Shown here piece after piece: positions 55,850 through 64,000 of a stretch of DNA of 64,000 nt (positions are counted from its first letter, which is position 1; every line of letters begins with the position of its first letter). This DNA comes from Flavobacterium pokkalii. Lineage in GTDB: Bacteria > Bacteroidota > Bacteroidia > Flavobacteriales > Flavobacteriaceae. The translations under genes and the position numbers were made by a program. The notes under the pieces were generated by a model. It worked only from the letters and a program-made list of their open reading frames with translations. It was not told the origin of the DNA and did no database searches. The stretch lies in contig NZ_NASZ01000008.1 of the NCBI RefSeq assembly GCF_014596575.1, positions 62,001 to 126,000 of the forward strand, given 5' to 3'.

Positions 55850-56542
55850 ATGATGAGCAAACCATTAATCAAAATATCCAATATCAAACGTAATTTTGAA
55901 TTAGGAGACGAAACTGTTTATGTTTTAAAAGGAATCAATTTAGAAATTCACAAAGGCGAATATGTGGCGCTTATGGGACCTTCGGGTTCCGGAAAATCAA
56001 CACTGATGAATCTTTTAGGCTGTTTGGACACGCCAACTTCCGGAACTTATATTTTAAACGGAAAAGATGTCAGCCAAATGAAAGATGATGAACTGGCTGA
56101 AATTCGTAACAAAGAAATTGGCTTTGTATTCCAAACTTTCAATTTATTGCCCAGAACTACCGCTCTGGACAATGTAGCCTTACCCATGATTTATGCGGGT
56201 TATCCAAAACCGGAACGCAATAAAAGAGCTATCGAAGTTTTAAAACAGGTCAATCTTTCCGACCGAATGGATCATCAACCCAACCAACTTTCTGGAGGAC
56301 AACGCCAGCGTGTGGCTGTAGCCAGAGCCTTAGTCAATAAACCTTCCATTATTCTGGCTGACGAACCTACAGGAAATTTGGACAGCAAAACTTCAATAGA
56401 AATCATGAATCTTTTTAATGATATTCATGCTAATGGAAATACTGTTATTTTAGTAACTCACGAAGAAGAAATTGCCGCTTATGCGCATCGCGTAATTCGT
56501 TTACGAGACGGAATGATTGAAAGCGACACGAGCAAAGTTTAA
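55850..56542 (+). CDS. ABC transporter ATP-binding protein (MacB/LolD type)
   Basis: A 230-residue ATPase with Walker [11 protein letters not shown]-loop [11 protein letters not shown], signature [10 protein letters not shown], Walker [12 protein letters not shown] and the H-loop [11 protein letters not shown]. MacB/LolD-type ATPases power export or lipoprotein release. No permease gene is adjacent, so the partner is elsewhere. A hairpin at 56544-56592 follows directly. Confidence 0.93.
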   Translation: MMSKPLIKISNIKRNFELGDETVYVLKGINLEIHKGEYVALMGPSGSGKSTLMNLLGCLDTPTSGTYILNGKDVSQMKDDELAEIRNKEIGFVFQTFNLLPRTTALDNVALPMIYAGYPKPERNKRAIEVLKQVNLSDRMDHQPNQLSGGQRQRVAVARALVNKPSIILADEPTGNLDSKTSIEIMNLFNDIHANGNTVILVTHEEEIAAYAHRVIRLRDGMIESDTSKV

Positions 56543-56543
56543 C

Positions 56544-56592
56544 CGTTTATTTGTTAATGTGTTTAACCGAATCAACACTTAACGGATAAACG
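56544..56592 (+). repeat. Hairpin/AAACGATTAAAC-type repeat, likely terminator
   Basis: CGTTTAT (56544-56550) pairs with ATAAACG (56586-56592), with inner G:U and GTTAA/TTAAC, GTGTT/AACAC pairing. Adjacent short repeats (AAACGATTAAAC twice near 56588-56615) suggest a dispersed intergenic element. Confidence 0.6.
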
Positions 56593-56623
56593 ATTAAACA
56601 GTTAAACGATTAAACAACCAAGA

Positions 56624-57193
56624 ATGAAAATATACACTAAAACAGGAGACAAAGGAACCACAGCTCTTTTTGGCGGAACCCGAGTCCCTAAAGACCATAT
56701 CCGTATTGAAAGTTACGGAACGGTTGACGAACTCAATTCTTACATCGGATTGATTCGCGATCAGGAAATAGACACACATTACAAAAACATTTTGATAGAA
56801 ATTCAGGATCGCCTTTTTACGGTTGGAGCTATTTTGGCAACTCCGGAAGATAAAACCGTTTTAAAAAACGGCAAATCCAGATTGCAAAATTTAGGCATTA
56901 TCGAAAGTGATATTCAATTATTAGAAAAAGAAATTGACACCATGGAAACCCAATTACCACAAATGACACATTTTGTGCTACCGGGCGGACATCCTACAGT
57001 GTCACATTGTCATATTGCCAGATGTATTTGCCGTCGTGCCGAACGATTAACCGTTCATTTAAGCCATAATGAAAGTATTCCGGAGATTACCATCAGCTAC
57101 TTAAACCGACTTTCTGACTACCTTTTTGTCTTGGCACGAAAGTTGACCCTCGATTTAAACGCCGAGGAAATTAAATGGATTCCCCGAAAGTGA
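56624..57193 (+). CDS. Cob(I)alamin adenosyltransferase, PduO type
   Basis: Converts cob(I)alamin and ATP to adenosylcobalamin. The 189 residues start with the family hallmark YTKTGDKGTTALFGGTRVPK, followed by ESYGTVDELNSYIGL (about 31-45). The helical bundle ends with the conserved RCICRRAERLTVHL and LNRLSDYLFVLAR. It stands alone, which is common because B12 salvage genes are scattered. Confidence 0.93.
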   Translation: MKIYTKTGDKGTTALFGGTRVPKDHIRIESYGTVDELNSYIGLIRDQEIDTHYKNILIEIQDRLFTVGAILATPEDKTVLKNGKSRLQNLGIIESDIQLLEKEIDTMETQLPQMTHFVLPGGHPTVSHCHIARCICRRAERLTVHLSHNESIPEITISYLNRLSDYLFVLARKLTLDLNAEEIKWIPRK

Positions 57194-57238
57194 TTAGTCC
57201 CTATTATTCGGGATCAGAAAGCAGTAAACAGTAAAAAT

Positions 57239-57272
57239 CTGAACACTAAAAGCTGAATACTGAACACTAAAA
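57239..57272. repeat. Short direct repeats before DUF2795 gene
   Basis: CTGAACACTAAAA occurs at 57239-57251 and 57260-57272, with a similar CAGTAAAA just upstream. It looks like Flavobacterium intergenic filler repeats; no function is evident. Confidence 0.5.
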
Positions 57273-57313
57273 ACAACGTTCTTAACTTTAACATAAAATA
57301 AATGATTTTTTAC

Positions 57314-57343
57314 TTGCCTTTTTCAGTAAAAAATTTATTTTTG
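57314..57343 (+). promoter_or_regulatory. Predicted promoter (TTG-N19-TATTTTTG)
   Basis: TTG at 57314-57316 and TATTTTTG at 57336-57343 are a full match to the Bacteroidota -33/-7 consensus, 22 bases before the DUF2795 start. Confidence 0.75.
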
Positions 57344-57365
57344 CACAAAACTAAATCGACAAAAG

Positions 57366-57587
57366 ATGTATTGGACATTAGAATTAGCTTCCTATCTTAG
57401 TGATGCACCATGGCCTGCTAACAAAGACGAACTTATAGATTATGCTATACGTGCTGGAGCCCCATTAGAGGTAGTAGAAAACCTGCAATCTATTGAAGAT
57501 GAAGGCGAGATATACGAGTCAATGGAAGAAATTTGGCCGGATTATCCTACTGACGAAGATTACCTTTGGAATGAGGATGAATATTAA
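57366..57587 (+). CDS. DUF2795 small acidic protein
   Basis: A 73-residue highly acidic protein, [20 protein letters not shown] at the start and a tail rich in Asp/Glu ([20 protein letters not shown]). It is very conserved in Bacteroidota as a small stand-alone gene upstream of secA. It has its own consensus promoter and terminator. No activity is known. Confidence 0.85.
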   Translation: MYWTLELASYLSDAPWPANKDELIDYAIRAGAPLEVVENLQSIEDEGEIYESMEEIWPDYPTDEDYLWNEDEY

Positions 57588-57595
57588 AAACTAAG

Positions 57596-57623
57596 AAAAA
57601 GTCTCAAAAGAGACTTTTTTTTT
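57596..57623 (+). terminator. Terminator after DUF2795 gene
   Basis: AAAAAGTCTC and GAGACTTTTT pair around AAAA and are followed by a T-run. Confidence 0.85.
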
Positions 57624-57664
57624 GTTCATTTAAAGAGAAAAAATTAATTAGAAATACAAACATT

Positions 57665-60600
57665 ATGAGTTTCATAAACAGCATTATTAAAATTTTTGTA
57701 GGAGACAAATCCGAGAAAGATGTAAAGTCTTTACAGCCCTACTTAAATAAAATTAAAACTTTTGAAAGCAACTTAAGCAGTTTATCCAATGATGAATTAA
57801 GAGCACGCACTATATTTTTCAAAGAAAAAATTACAGAAGCCCGTGCCGCAATTGATGCTAAAATTGCAACTCTTCAATCAGAAGTAGAAGGCATTGAAAA
57901 TATTGACAAAAGAGAAGATATTTATACAGAAATTGATAATCTGGAGAAAGAAGCTTATACTGTTTCTGAAAAAACTTTAATGGATATTCTTCCGGAAGCT
58001 TTTGCTGTGGTAAAAGAAACGGCACGTCGTTTTAAAGAAAACGAACAAATTACTGTTACTGCTACTGCCAGAGACCGCGAACTTTCAGCTACTAAAAGTT
58101 ATGTTTCTATTGAAGGAGACAAAGCCATTTGGTTAAACAAATGGAATGCTGCCGGAAAAGACATTACCTGGGACATGATTCACTACGACGTTCAGTTGAT
58201 TGGTGGTATGGTTTTACACCAGGGTAAAGTTGCCGAAATGCAAACAGGGGAAGGAAAAACTTTAGTAGCAACTCTTCCGCTTTACTTAAATGCTTTAACC
58301 GGAAACGGAGTTCACTTAGTAACCGTGAACGACTATTTGGCAAAACGTGACAGCACTTGGAAGGCACCTTTATTCGAATTCCACGGTATGACAGTTGATT
58401 GTATCGATAACCACCAACCGAATTCAGAAGGAAGAAAAAAAGCCTACGATGCTGATATTACTTATGGAACCAATAACGAATTTGGTTTTGACTACCTAAG
58501 AGACAATATGGCGCATTCGCCATCTGATTTAGTACAAAGAAAACACAACTTTGCCATTGTCGATGAGGTGGATTCGGTATTAATTGATGATGCCAGAACG
58601 CCATTGATTATTTCGGGACCGGTTCCTCAGGGAGACCGTCACGAATTCATCGAATTAAAACCAAAAATCGAAACTTTGGTTGGTTTACAACGTCAATTGG
58701 CAACCGGATTCTTAACGGAAGCCAAAAAATTAATCAAAGAAGGAAACACCAAAGACGGTGGTTTCATGTTGTTGAGAGCATACAGAAGTTTGCCTAAAAA
58801 CAAAGCTTTGATTAAGTTTTTAAGTGAAGAGGGAATCAAACAATTACTTCAAAAAACAGAAAACCAATACATGCAGGACAACAACCGCGAAATGCCAAAA
58901 GTGGATGAAGCCTTGTATTTTGTAATTGAAGAAAAAAACAATCAGGTAGAATTAACCGATAACGGAATCAAATTCCTTTCGGGAGATACTGATGCTGATT
59001 TCTTCGTTTTACCGGACATTGGAACTGAAATTGCCAACATCGAAAAACAAAAATTAGAAAAAGATGCTGAGGCGGAAGCCAAAGAAAGATTATTCCAGGA
59101 TTTCAGCGTAAAAAGCGAGCGTATCCATACCTTAACGCAACTTTTGAAAGCCTATACCCTTTTCGAAAAAGATGTAGAATATGTAATCATGGATAACAAA
59201 ATCCTGATTGTTGACGAACAAACCGGTCGTATTATGGACGGTCGTCGTTATTCTGACGGATTACACCAAGCCATTGAAGCCAAAGAAAACGTAAAAATCG
59301 AAGCGGCAACGCAAACTTTTGCAACAGTAACTTTGCAAAACTACTTCAGAATGTACAGCAAACTGGGTGGTATGACTGGTACTGCAGTAACTGAGGCTGG
59401 TGAGCTTTGGGAAATTTACAAATTAGACGTAGTGGAAATCCCAACCAACCGTCCGATTGCAAGACATGACAAAGAAGATTTTATCTATAAAACTACCCGT
59501 GAAAAATTCAATGCCGTAATTGAAGACGTAACCGAATTATCTAAAGCAGGTCGTCCGGTATTGATTGGTACAACTTCTGTTGAGATTTCCGAATTATTAA
59601 GCCGTATGTTGAAAATGCGTGGTGTAACTCACAACGTATTGAATGCTAAGATGCACAAACAGGAGGCTCAAATCGTAGAAGAAGCCGGTAAAGCCGGAGT
59701 AGTTACTATCGCCACTAACATGGCGGGTCGTGGTACCGATATTAAATTATCTGCCGAAGTAAAAGCTGCAGGAGGTTTAGCTATCATTGGTACAGAACGT
59801 CACGATTCACGTCGTGTAGACCGTCAGTTGCGTGGTCGTGCCGGTCGTCAGGGAGATCCGGGAAGTTCTCAATTCTATGTTTCTTTGGAAGACAACTTAA
59901 TGCGTTTATTTGGTTCTGAAAGAGTAGCCAAAGTAATGGATAGAATGGGGCTTGAAGAAGGAGAAGTAATCCAACATTCGATGATGACCAAATCTATCGA
60001 ACGTGCTCAGAAAAAAGTAGAAGAAAACAACTTTGGGGTTCGTAAACGTTTATTAGAATATGATGACGTAATGAACGCGCAACGTGAAGTGGTTTACAAA
60101 CGTCGTCGTCACGCCTTATTTGGAGAACGTTTGAAACTAGATATCGCTAACATGTTGTATGATACCTGCGAATTATTCGTTCAAAATACTAAAGCTACTA
60201 ACGACTATAAAACATTCGAATTCGATTTAATTCGTTATTTCTCGATCACTTCACCAGTTACTGAAGCTGAATTTAGCCGATTAAACGAACTGGAAATCAC
60301 CGGAAAAGTGTATAAAGAAGCTTTAAAATACTACAACGAAAAATGCGAGCGTAGTGCCAGAGAAGCTTTCCCGATTGTAAAAAACATTTTCGAAGATCCA
60401 AACAATCAGTTTGAGCGCATTGTAGTACCATTTACTGATGGTGTAAAAGCTTTAAGCGTGGTAACTGATTTGAAAAAAGCCTATGAAACCGAAGGAAAAC
60501 AATTAATTGCCGATTTCGAGAAAAACATCACACTTACTATTGTGGATGAAGCTTGGAAAAAACACTTACGTAAAATGGACGAATTGAAACAATCAGTTCA

Positions 60601-61012
60601 GTTAGCCGTTCACGAGCAAAAAGATCCGTTGCTTATCTATAAATTTGAAGCTTTCAACTTATTCAACAATATGTTGAACGGTATCAACAAAGAAGTAATT
60701 TCGTTCTTATTCAAAGGCGATTTGCCACAACAACAGGCTCCAAATATTGAAGAAGCACCGGAAGAAAGCTTTCCTCAGGAAAAATTACAATTGACGAAAG
60801 ACGAAATTCCTAATAGCGAAAGTATGAACCGCGAAGCCGGAGAGACGCAACAACGTCAGGTAACAGAAACCATCGTTAGAGAGATGCCAAAAATCAATCG
60901 CAACGATACCGTTACCGTACAACAAATTGCTACCGGAAAAACGGAATCCATGAAATACAAAAAAGCCGAAGCTTTATTAGCCACTGGCGAATGGGTTATT
61001 GTTAATGAGTAA
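57665..61012 (+). CDS. secA: Preprotein translocase ATPase SecA
   Basis: Motor ATPase for Sec export across the inner membrane. The 1115 residues are longer than E. coli SecA (901), as usual in Bacteroidota because of inserted segments. Walker A is MQTGEGKT with Lys198. The DEAD motif appears in [21 protein letters not shown], and the second nucleotide domain in [12 protein letters not shown] and [19 protein letters not shown]. The C-terminus ends TGEWVIVNE after a Gln/Glu-rich linker. The zinc-binding SecB-contact motif of many SecA proteins is absent. Confidence 0.97.
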   Translation: MSFINSIIKIFVGDKSEKDVKSLQPYLNKIKTFESNLSSLSNDELRARTIFFKEKITEARAAIDAKIATLQSEVEGIENIDKREDIYTEIDNLEKEAYTVSEKTLMDILPEAFAVVKETARRFKENEQITVTATARDRELSATKSYVSIEGDKAIWLNKWNAAGKDITWDMIHYDVQLIGGMVLHQGKVAEMQTGEGKTLVATLPLYLNALTGNGVHLVTVNDYLAKRDSTWKAPLFEFHGMTVDCIDNHQPNSEGRKKAYDADITYGTNNEFGFDYLRDNMAHSPSDLVQRKHNFAIVDEVDSVLIDDARTPLIISGPVPQGDRHEFIELKPKIETLVGLQRQLATGFLTEAKKLIKEGNTKDGGFMLLRAYRSLPKNKALIKFLSEEGIKQLLQKTENQYMQDNNREMPKVDEALYFVIEEKNNQVELTDNGIKFLSGDTDADFFVLPDIGTEIANIEKQKLEKDAEAEAKERLFQDFSVKSERIHTLTQLLKAYTLFEKDVEYVIMDNKILIVDEQTGRIMDGRRYSDGLHQAIEAKENVKIEAATQTFATVTLQNYFRMYSKLGGMTGTAVTEAGELWEIYKLDVVEIPTNRPIARHDKEDFIYKTTREKFNAVIEDVTELSKAGRPVLIGTTSVEISELLSRMLKMRGVTHNVLNAKMHKQEAQIVEEAGKAGVVTIATNMAGRGTDIKLSAEVKAAGGLAIIGTERHDSRRVDRQLRGRAGRQGDPGSSQFYVSLEDNLMRLFGSERVAKVMDRMGLEEGEVIQHSMMTKSIERAQKKVEENNFGVRKRLLEYDDVMNAQREVVYKRRRHALFGERLKLDIANMLYDTCELFVQNTKATNDYKTFEFDLIRYFSITSPVTEAEFSRLNELEITGKVYKEALKYYNEKCERSAREAFPIVKNIFEDPNNQFERIVVPFTDGVKALSVVTDLKKAYETEGKQLIADFEKNITLTIVDEAWKKHLRKMDELKQSVQLAVHEQKDPLLIYKFEAFNLFNNMLNGINKEVISFLFKGDLPQQQAPNIEEAPEESFPQEKLQLTKDEIPNSESMNREAGETQQRQVTETIVREMPKINRNDTVTVQQIATGKTESMKYKKAEALLATGEWVIVNE

Positions 61013-61040
61013 TCAGTTTGCAGACCGCATAAATTAAAAG

Positions 61041-61068
61041 AATCCTCGATGAAAGTCGAGGATTTTTT
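61041..61068 (+). terminator. secA terminator
   Basis: AATCCTCGA and TCGAGGATT pair closely around a short loop and are followed by a T-run, 29 bases after the secA stop. Confidence 0.85.
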
Positions 61069-61362
61069 GTTTTAGGAGCAGCACTTTTTGTGTTTTCAAT
61101 GAGCATCCCTCCCGCTATTCGTTGCAATCTTTTTATTTTGTCATATTGAGCCTGTCGAAATACAAAATAAAAAGGATTTTCACTACTATCGGGGCTAGAT
61201 TAGAATTTGTTTTATTTATAAGTTAATTTCTATATATTTGGAATTAAATAAATCCGATTAAATAAGACTTACACGATTAAATTTGGATATATAAATAAAT
61301 TTCAGCAGTATTAAATACAAATTACGCGACATTAGTGAGCAGAATCAAATAAACTAATTCAA
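61069..61362. repeat. Repeat-bearing spacer downstream of secA
   Basis: No gene is seen. An inverted repeat of about 16 bp (61126-61141 with 61162-61178) encloses CATATTGAGCCTGTCGAAA, which looks like a dispersed Flavobacterium intergenic element. Upstream of the next ORF the sequence GACATTAGTGAGCAGAATC recalls later spacers in this small-gene run. Confidence 0.55.
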
Positions 61363-61731
61363 ATGTTAAAAACAATTACAATAATTTTACTTTTAATGCT
61401 AAGTGTTAATTTAATTGCACAAAATTATGAACCATTAAACGGAAAATGGATTTTTAAAAAAGCATTAAATAAAGAAGTTGATGCTGCTGGTAGAAAAACT
61501 TTAAAATCAGATATAATCAATAAAATGACTTTTGAATTTAAAAACAATAACAATTTTACTGCATTTGCATTTGGACAAAATATGAGTGGAACATGGAAAT
61601 ATTCAAAAGACTTAAAAACGATTTCTTTAAATGTTGATAAGGAAAAATTTGAAATATTAATTCTTAAACTTACCGAAAGTGAAATAATATTAAAAATAGG
61701 ATTAGGAGAGTTTTTAATGAAAAAAATCTAA
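61363..61731 (+). CDS. Lipocalin-like small exported protein
   Basis: A 122-residue protein with signal peptide (to about LIAQ, residue 20). The short beta-rich domain opens with PLNGKWIFKK and contains MSGTWKYSKDLKTISL, a pattern of small lipocalin-like proteins in Bacteroidota. The stop codon falls within an ATCTAAC...GTTAGGT inverted sequence. No function is assigned. Confidence 0.65.
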   Translation: MLKTITIILLLMLSVNLIAQNYEPLNGKWIFKKALNKEVDAAGRKTLKSDIINKMTFEFKNNNNFTAFAFGQNMSGTWKYSKDLKTISLNVDKEKFEILILKLTESEIILKIGLGEFLMKKI

Positions 61732-61746
61732 CGGCAACTGTTAGGT
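61726..61746. repeat. Short inverted junction ATCTAAC...GTTAGGT
   Basis: ATCTAAC (61726-61732) and GTTAGGT (61740-61746) are near reverse complements and fit the RYYYAAC/GTTRRRY pattern of integron junctions. They are far closer together than in a normal attC site, and no integrase was seen. A second GTTAGGC lies at 62211-62217. Confidence 0.35.
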
Positions 61747-61793
61747 TAAATTCACTCAAAACAAACTAAAAGGAACATTTAAAAACAAATAAT

Positions 61794-62183
61794 ATGAAAA
61801 AATACTGCTTAATTATTATGTTGCTAATAATATCAAATACTTACTCTCAAGTAGTTGAAGACGGACAGAAGTTCTTTAACAGTAATGAAGTTGATACTAA
61901 GCCAGAATTCAAAGGTGGAATGGAGAAATTTTATAAGTATATGGCTGAAAATTTTAAAGTACCAGAAGAAGAAGGAATAAAAGGAAAAATTATTGTAGAA
62001 TTTATAATCGAAAAAGATGGTTCAATTTCTAATTTTAATGTAATTCAAGATATTGGATACGGTAGTTTAGAGGAGGTAACTCGATTTTTTAAAAAATGTC
62101 CAAACTGGCAACCAGGAACAAAGAACAGTCAAGTCGTTAGAACTAAATACACACTCCCAATAACTATAATGTCTGGTAAATAA
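61794..62183 (+). CDS. TonB C-terminal-domain protein, exported
   Basis: A 129-residue protein with a signal peptide (to about TYSQ, residue 19). A single TonB C-terminal-like domain follows (KPEFKGGMEKFYKYMAENF, GKIIVEFIIEKDGSISNFNV, WQPGTKNSQVVRTKYTLPI). It lacks the inner-membrane anchor and the proline-rich linker of true TonB, so it cannot energise transport by itself. Such stand-alone domains are common in Flavobacteriia; their function is unknown. Confidence 0.85.
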   Translation: MKKYCLIIMLLIISNTYSQVVEDGQKFFNSNEVDTKPEFKGGMEKFYKYMAENFKVPEEEGIKGKIIVEFIIEKDGSISNFNVIQDIGYGSLEEVTRFFKKCPNWQPGTKNSQVVRTKYTLPITIMSGK

Positions 62184-62272
62184 CACCAGATCGCTCGGAC
62201 ATCCACAAACGTTAGGCAGAATTGCATTCTGTGCCCGCAACGATGAGTAACTTTGTAGAATTACTTAATGGG

Positions 62273-62291
62273 ATGCTTCCTTCGTCAGCAT
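62273..62291. repeat. 19-bp direct repeat, copy 1
   Basis: ATGCTTCCTTCGTCAGCAT, identical to 63101-63119. The ends (ATGCT and AGCAT) are inverted, so each copy can form a small hairpin. Confidence 0.8.
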
Positions 62292-62362
62292 GACAAGTTT
62301 GCGGAAAACAATTTAAAAACCTGATAGCTCAAATAGACCAATACCTCAAAAAAAAGGTAATA

Positions 62363-62671
62363 ATGAAAAAATTAAATAGCTTTTTAATTATATGCATTTC
62401 ACTTTTTGTGACTACTTTGTCTGTGTTCCCTTTTTTAGGCACAGAAGAATTTCATAATAAAATAGTTGAAAACTGGTACTATACTCTTCCTTTAAGAATT
62501 TTATCAGGTATTTTTATAGGGCTTATTTTTTTCATCCCTGTATTAATTTTTAACGTATTAATTAGCAAATTAAATTTTAAAAAAACTCTTGAATATATTC
62601 CGTTAAAACAACTTTTTGTATTTCTCTTTTTTGGAAGTTTGATTGGTAATATTGTATTTTTATTAATATAA
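62363..62671 (+). CDS. Small membrane protein (102 aa)
   Basis: A 102-residue protein with three hydrophobic segments (about 8-24, 43-66 and 84-102) joined by short basic loops. I recognise no family. It begins at a clear ATG and lies between the TonB-domain ORF and the DUF805 ORF, within a run of small accessory genes flanked by a 19-bp direct repeat. Confidence 0.6.
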   Translation: MKKLNSFLIICISLFVTTLSVFPFLGTEEFHNKIVENWYYTLPLRILSGIFIGLIFFIPVLIFNVLISKLNFKKTLEYIPLKQLFVFLFFGSLIGNIVFLLI

Positions 62672-62684
62672 AAAACATACTTTT

Positions 62685-63071
62685 TTGATAAAACAAAATA
62701 AAATAACAAAGCATTTTAAAAACTTATTATTTTTTTATTCTTCTTTTTCTGGAAAATCTGGAAGAATTGAGTTTGGAATCTATTTTCTAATATATTGTGT
62801 TTTACAAATAATTATGATCGATTTATATTCCAAGATAAATTTAGATAATGAAAAAATTCTAAATTTATTTTACGTTGACTTAATCCTTCTTTTACAATTT
62901 GTCCCTATGCAAGCTGTGGCAACGAGAAGATTGAGAGATTTAAATTTAAATACAACTTTAATTATTGTAAATGTCATACCGATTATTAGTATTTTGTTTA
63001 AAATCTATTTAACTGTTGCAAAATCTAAACATAGCTCTTCGAAGTCTCCTGACTCGAAGAAAACCAAATAA
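62685..63071 (+). CDS. DUF805-like membrane protein (TTG start)
   Basis: A 128-residue membrane protein. The FSGKSGRIEFGIYFLI opening and the RRLRDLNLN loop after the second helix are the DUF805 pattern. Three hydrophobic segments are seen (about 30-48, 62-76, 93-110). The only usable start in frame before the domain is TTG at 62685; the first ATG is inside the first helix. A TTTTTTGATAAAA stretch here recurs at 63211-63223. Confidence 0.65.
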   Translation: MIKQNKITKHFKNLLFFYSSFSGKSGRIEFGIYFLIYCVLQIIMIDLYSKINLDNEKILNLFYVDLILLLQFVPMQAVATRRLRDLNLNTTLIIVNVIPIISILFKIYLTVAKSKHSSSKSPDSKKTK

Positions 63072-63100
63072 ACCAATAGTTTTTAAAATTACTAGATGAG

Positions 63101-63119
63101 ATGCTTCCTTCGTCAGCAT
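63101..63119. repeat. 19-bp direct repeat, copy 2
   Basis: Identical to 62273-62291. The two copies bracket the small membrane protein and DUF805 genes. The following bases are also similar (TCACAAGATTGAGGAAAA here, TGACAAGTTTGCGGAAAA there). Confidence 0.8.
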
Positions 63120-63226
63120 CACAAGATTGAGGAAAATTAAGAAGCGGTCGAATTTCTTTTACACAATATCTATAACAACTTCTTTTATTTAGTTATTTTT
63201 AAGGATACCTTTTTTGATAAAAAATC

Positions 63227-63799
63227 ATGGAAGAACTTTTATGCCAAATAAGAAACTGCCGCGTATGCGAAGCTTATCTGCCCGATGGCGTTCGTCCGGT
63301 TGTGGCAGCAGGAACCGAAAGCAAACTCATCATTATTGGTCAGGCACCGGGTAGAATTGTGCATCAAACAGGAATTCCCTGGAATGATAAAAGTGGTGAC
63401 ACTCTGAGAAAATGGCTGGATATTGACGAAAGCGACTTTTACAATCCTGATCTGGTAGCATTAGTCCCGATGGGATTTTGCTATCCCGGCACCGGAAAAC
63501 AGGGCGATTTACCACCGCGCCCGGAATGCGCTCCGCTATGGCATCCGCAATTAATCACACAAATGCCTCAGGCGAAGCTTACTTTGCTCGTTGGTCAATA
63601 TGCCCAAAAGTATTATTTAGGCAACGATGCCGAAAAAACACTCACAGCAACCGTTAGAAATTTTAAAAGCTACTTACCAAACTATTTTCCACTGCCACAT
63701 CCTTCTCCCCGAAACAATATCTGGATGGCTAAAAACGAATGGTTTGCTCAGGAAGTTTTACCCGAATTAAAAGCAGAAATCAGACAAATTTTTCGGTAA
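63227..63799 (+). CDS. Uracil-DNA glycosylase-family protein with likely Fe-S cysteines
   Basis: A 190-residue protein of the uracil-DNA glycosylase superfamily. Motif 1 is IIIGQAPG (about 35-42) and motif 2 is HPSPRN (about 168-173). Cys11 and Cys14 (CxxC), Cys85 and Cys101 are spaced like the four Fe-S ligands of family-4 enzymes. The usual Glu of GEAPG is Gln here, so activity may differ from classic uracil removal. It stands alone just upstream of a permease gene. Confidence 0.8.
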   Translation: MEELLCQIRNCRVCEAYLPDGVRPVVAAGTESKLIIIGQAPGRIVHQTGIPWNDKSGDTLRKWLDIDESDFYNPDLVALVPMGFCYPGTGKQGDLPPRPECAPLWHPQLITQMPQAKLTLLVGQYAQKYYLGNDAEKTLTATVRNFKSYLPNYFPLPHPSPRNNIWMAKNEWFAQEVLPELKAEIRQIFR

Positions 63800-63908
63800 T
63801 TCAAAGCATTCTTTGAAAAATATGCTTCGGCTAATCGCTTTTTTTGCTTATGAAAACATATTTTACATAAATTCGTTTTTTTAAGTATCAACTTCAGAAA
63901 ACATAAAA

Positions 63909-64000
63909 ATGAGTCACCAGGAAGAAGAATTAAAACGAACCATAGGAGTTTTTGGCTTATCGGCCAATATTATGAATGTAATTATTGGCGCAGGAATCTT
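63909..64000 (+). CDS. APC-family amino-acid permease (5' end only)
   Basis: Only the first 30 residues are visible: MSHQEEELKRTIGVF, then GLSANIMNVIIGAGI, the first helix of an APC-superfamily amino-acid transporter. The open frame runs past the window edge. Confidence 0.7.
   Translation, partial: MSHQEEELKRTIGVFGLSANIMNVIIGAGI

Noticed and set aside
61320..62220. Integron with attC sites
   Set aside because: Junctions are too short, the paired core is missing at the second site, and no integrase is seen; kept only as a weak cassette-like observation.

Overview
The window looks like a chromosomal segment from a Flavobacterium-type member of the Bacteroidota. It is AT-rich, with paired SusC/SusD genes, many SPII lipoproteins, hybrid two-component regulators and promoters of the TTG-N19/20-TAnnTTTG type. 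Shine-Dalgarno sequences are mostly absent. No rRNA, tRNA, CRISPR array or intact insertion sequence was seen.

Positions 1-9300 (minus strand) hold a dextran-type polysaccharide utilisation locus (PUL): SusR-like membrane regulator, SusC, SusD, SusE-like lipoprotein, and a GH66 dextranase cut by the left edge. Positions 9600-24250 (minus strand) hold a fructan (levan/inulin) PUL: hybrid two-component sensor with a sugar-binding-protein-like sensor domain, MFS sugar porter, GH32 fructanase, SusC, SusD, DUF4960-type surface lipoprotein, second GH32, fructokinase. Together they form an island for the two kinds of polymer that bacteria make from sucrose. A formylglycine-generating-enzyme-like gene lies just upstream.

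Positions 25800-44260 are mostly housekeeping and small regulatory modules: purL, DUF2059, HIT, a MocR/PhzF pair, an ECF sigma factor with a membrane partner, an ArsR/SRPBCC/DUF6807 operon, SulP, DinB, a GH2 enzyme and a DUF2975/HTH pair.

Positions 44650-54860 are the most interesting part. One operon encodes a RuBisCO-like protein, a DUF1537 acid-sugar kinase, a racemase-fold protein lacking its second catalytic cysteine, and a BASS-type carboxylate transporter. After a terminator, a second unit encodes a Tat-exported Gfo/Idh oxidoreductase, GH43, GH28, a KdgF-like cupin and a DUF1080 protein. I infer a pectin-linked acid-sugar catabolic pathway, possibly resembling D-apiose/apionate degradation but with an unassigned step.

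Positions 54950-64000 hold a methyltransferase, an ABC ATPase, a cobalamin adenosyltransferase, DUF2795, secA, a run of four small accessory ORFs separated by repeat-bearing spacers, a uracil-DNA glycosylase-like gene, and the start of an amino-acid permease cut by the right edge.
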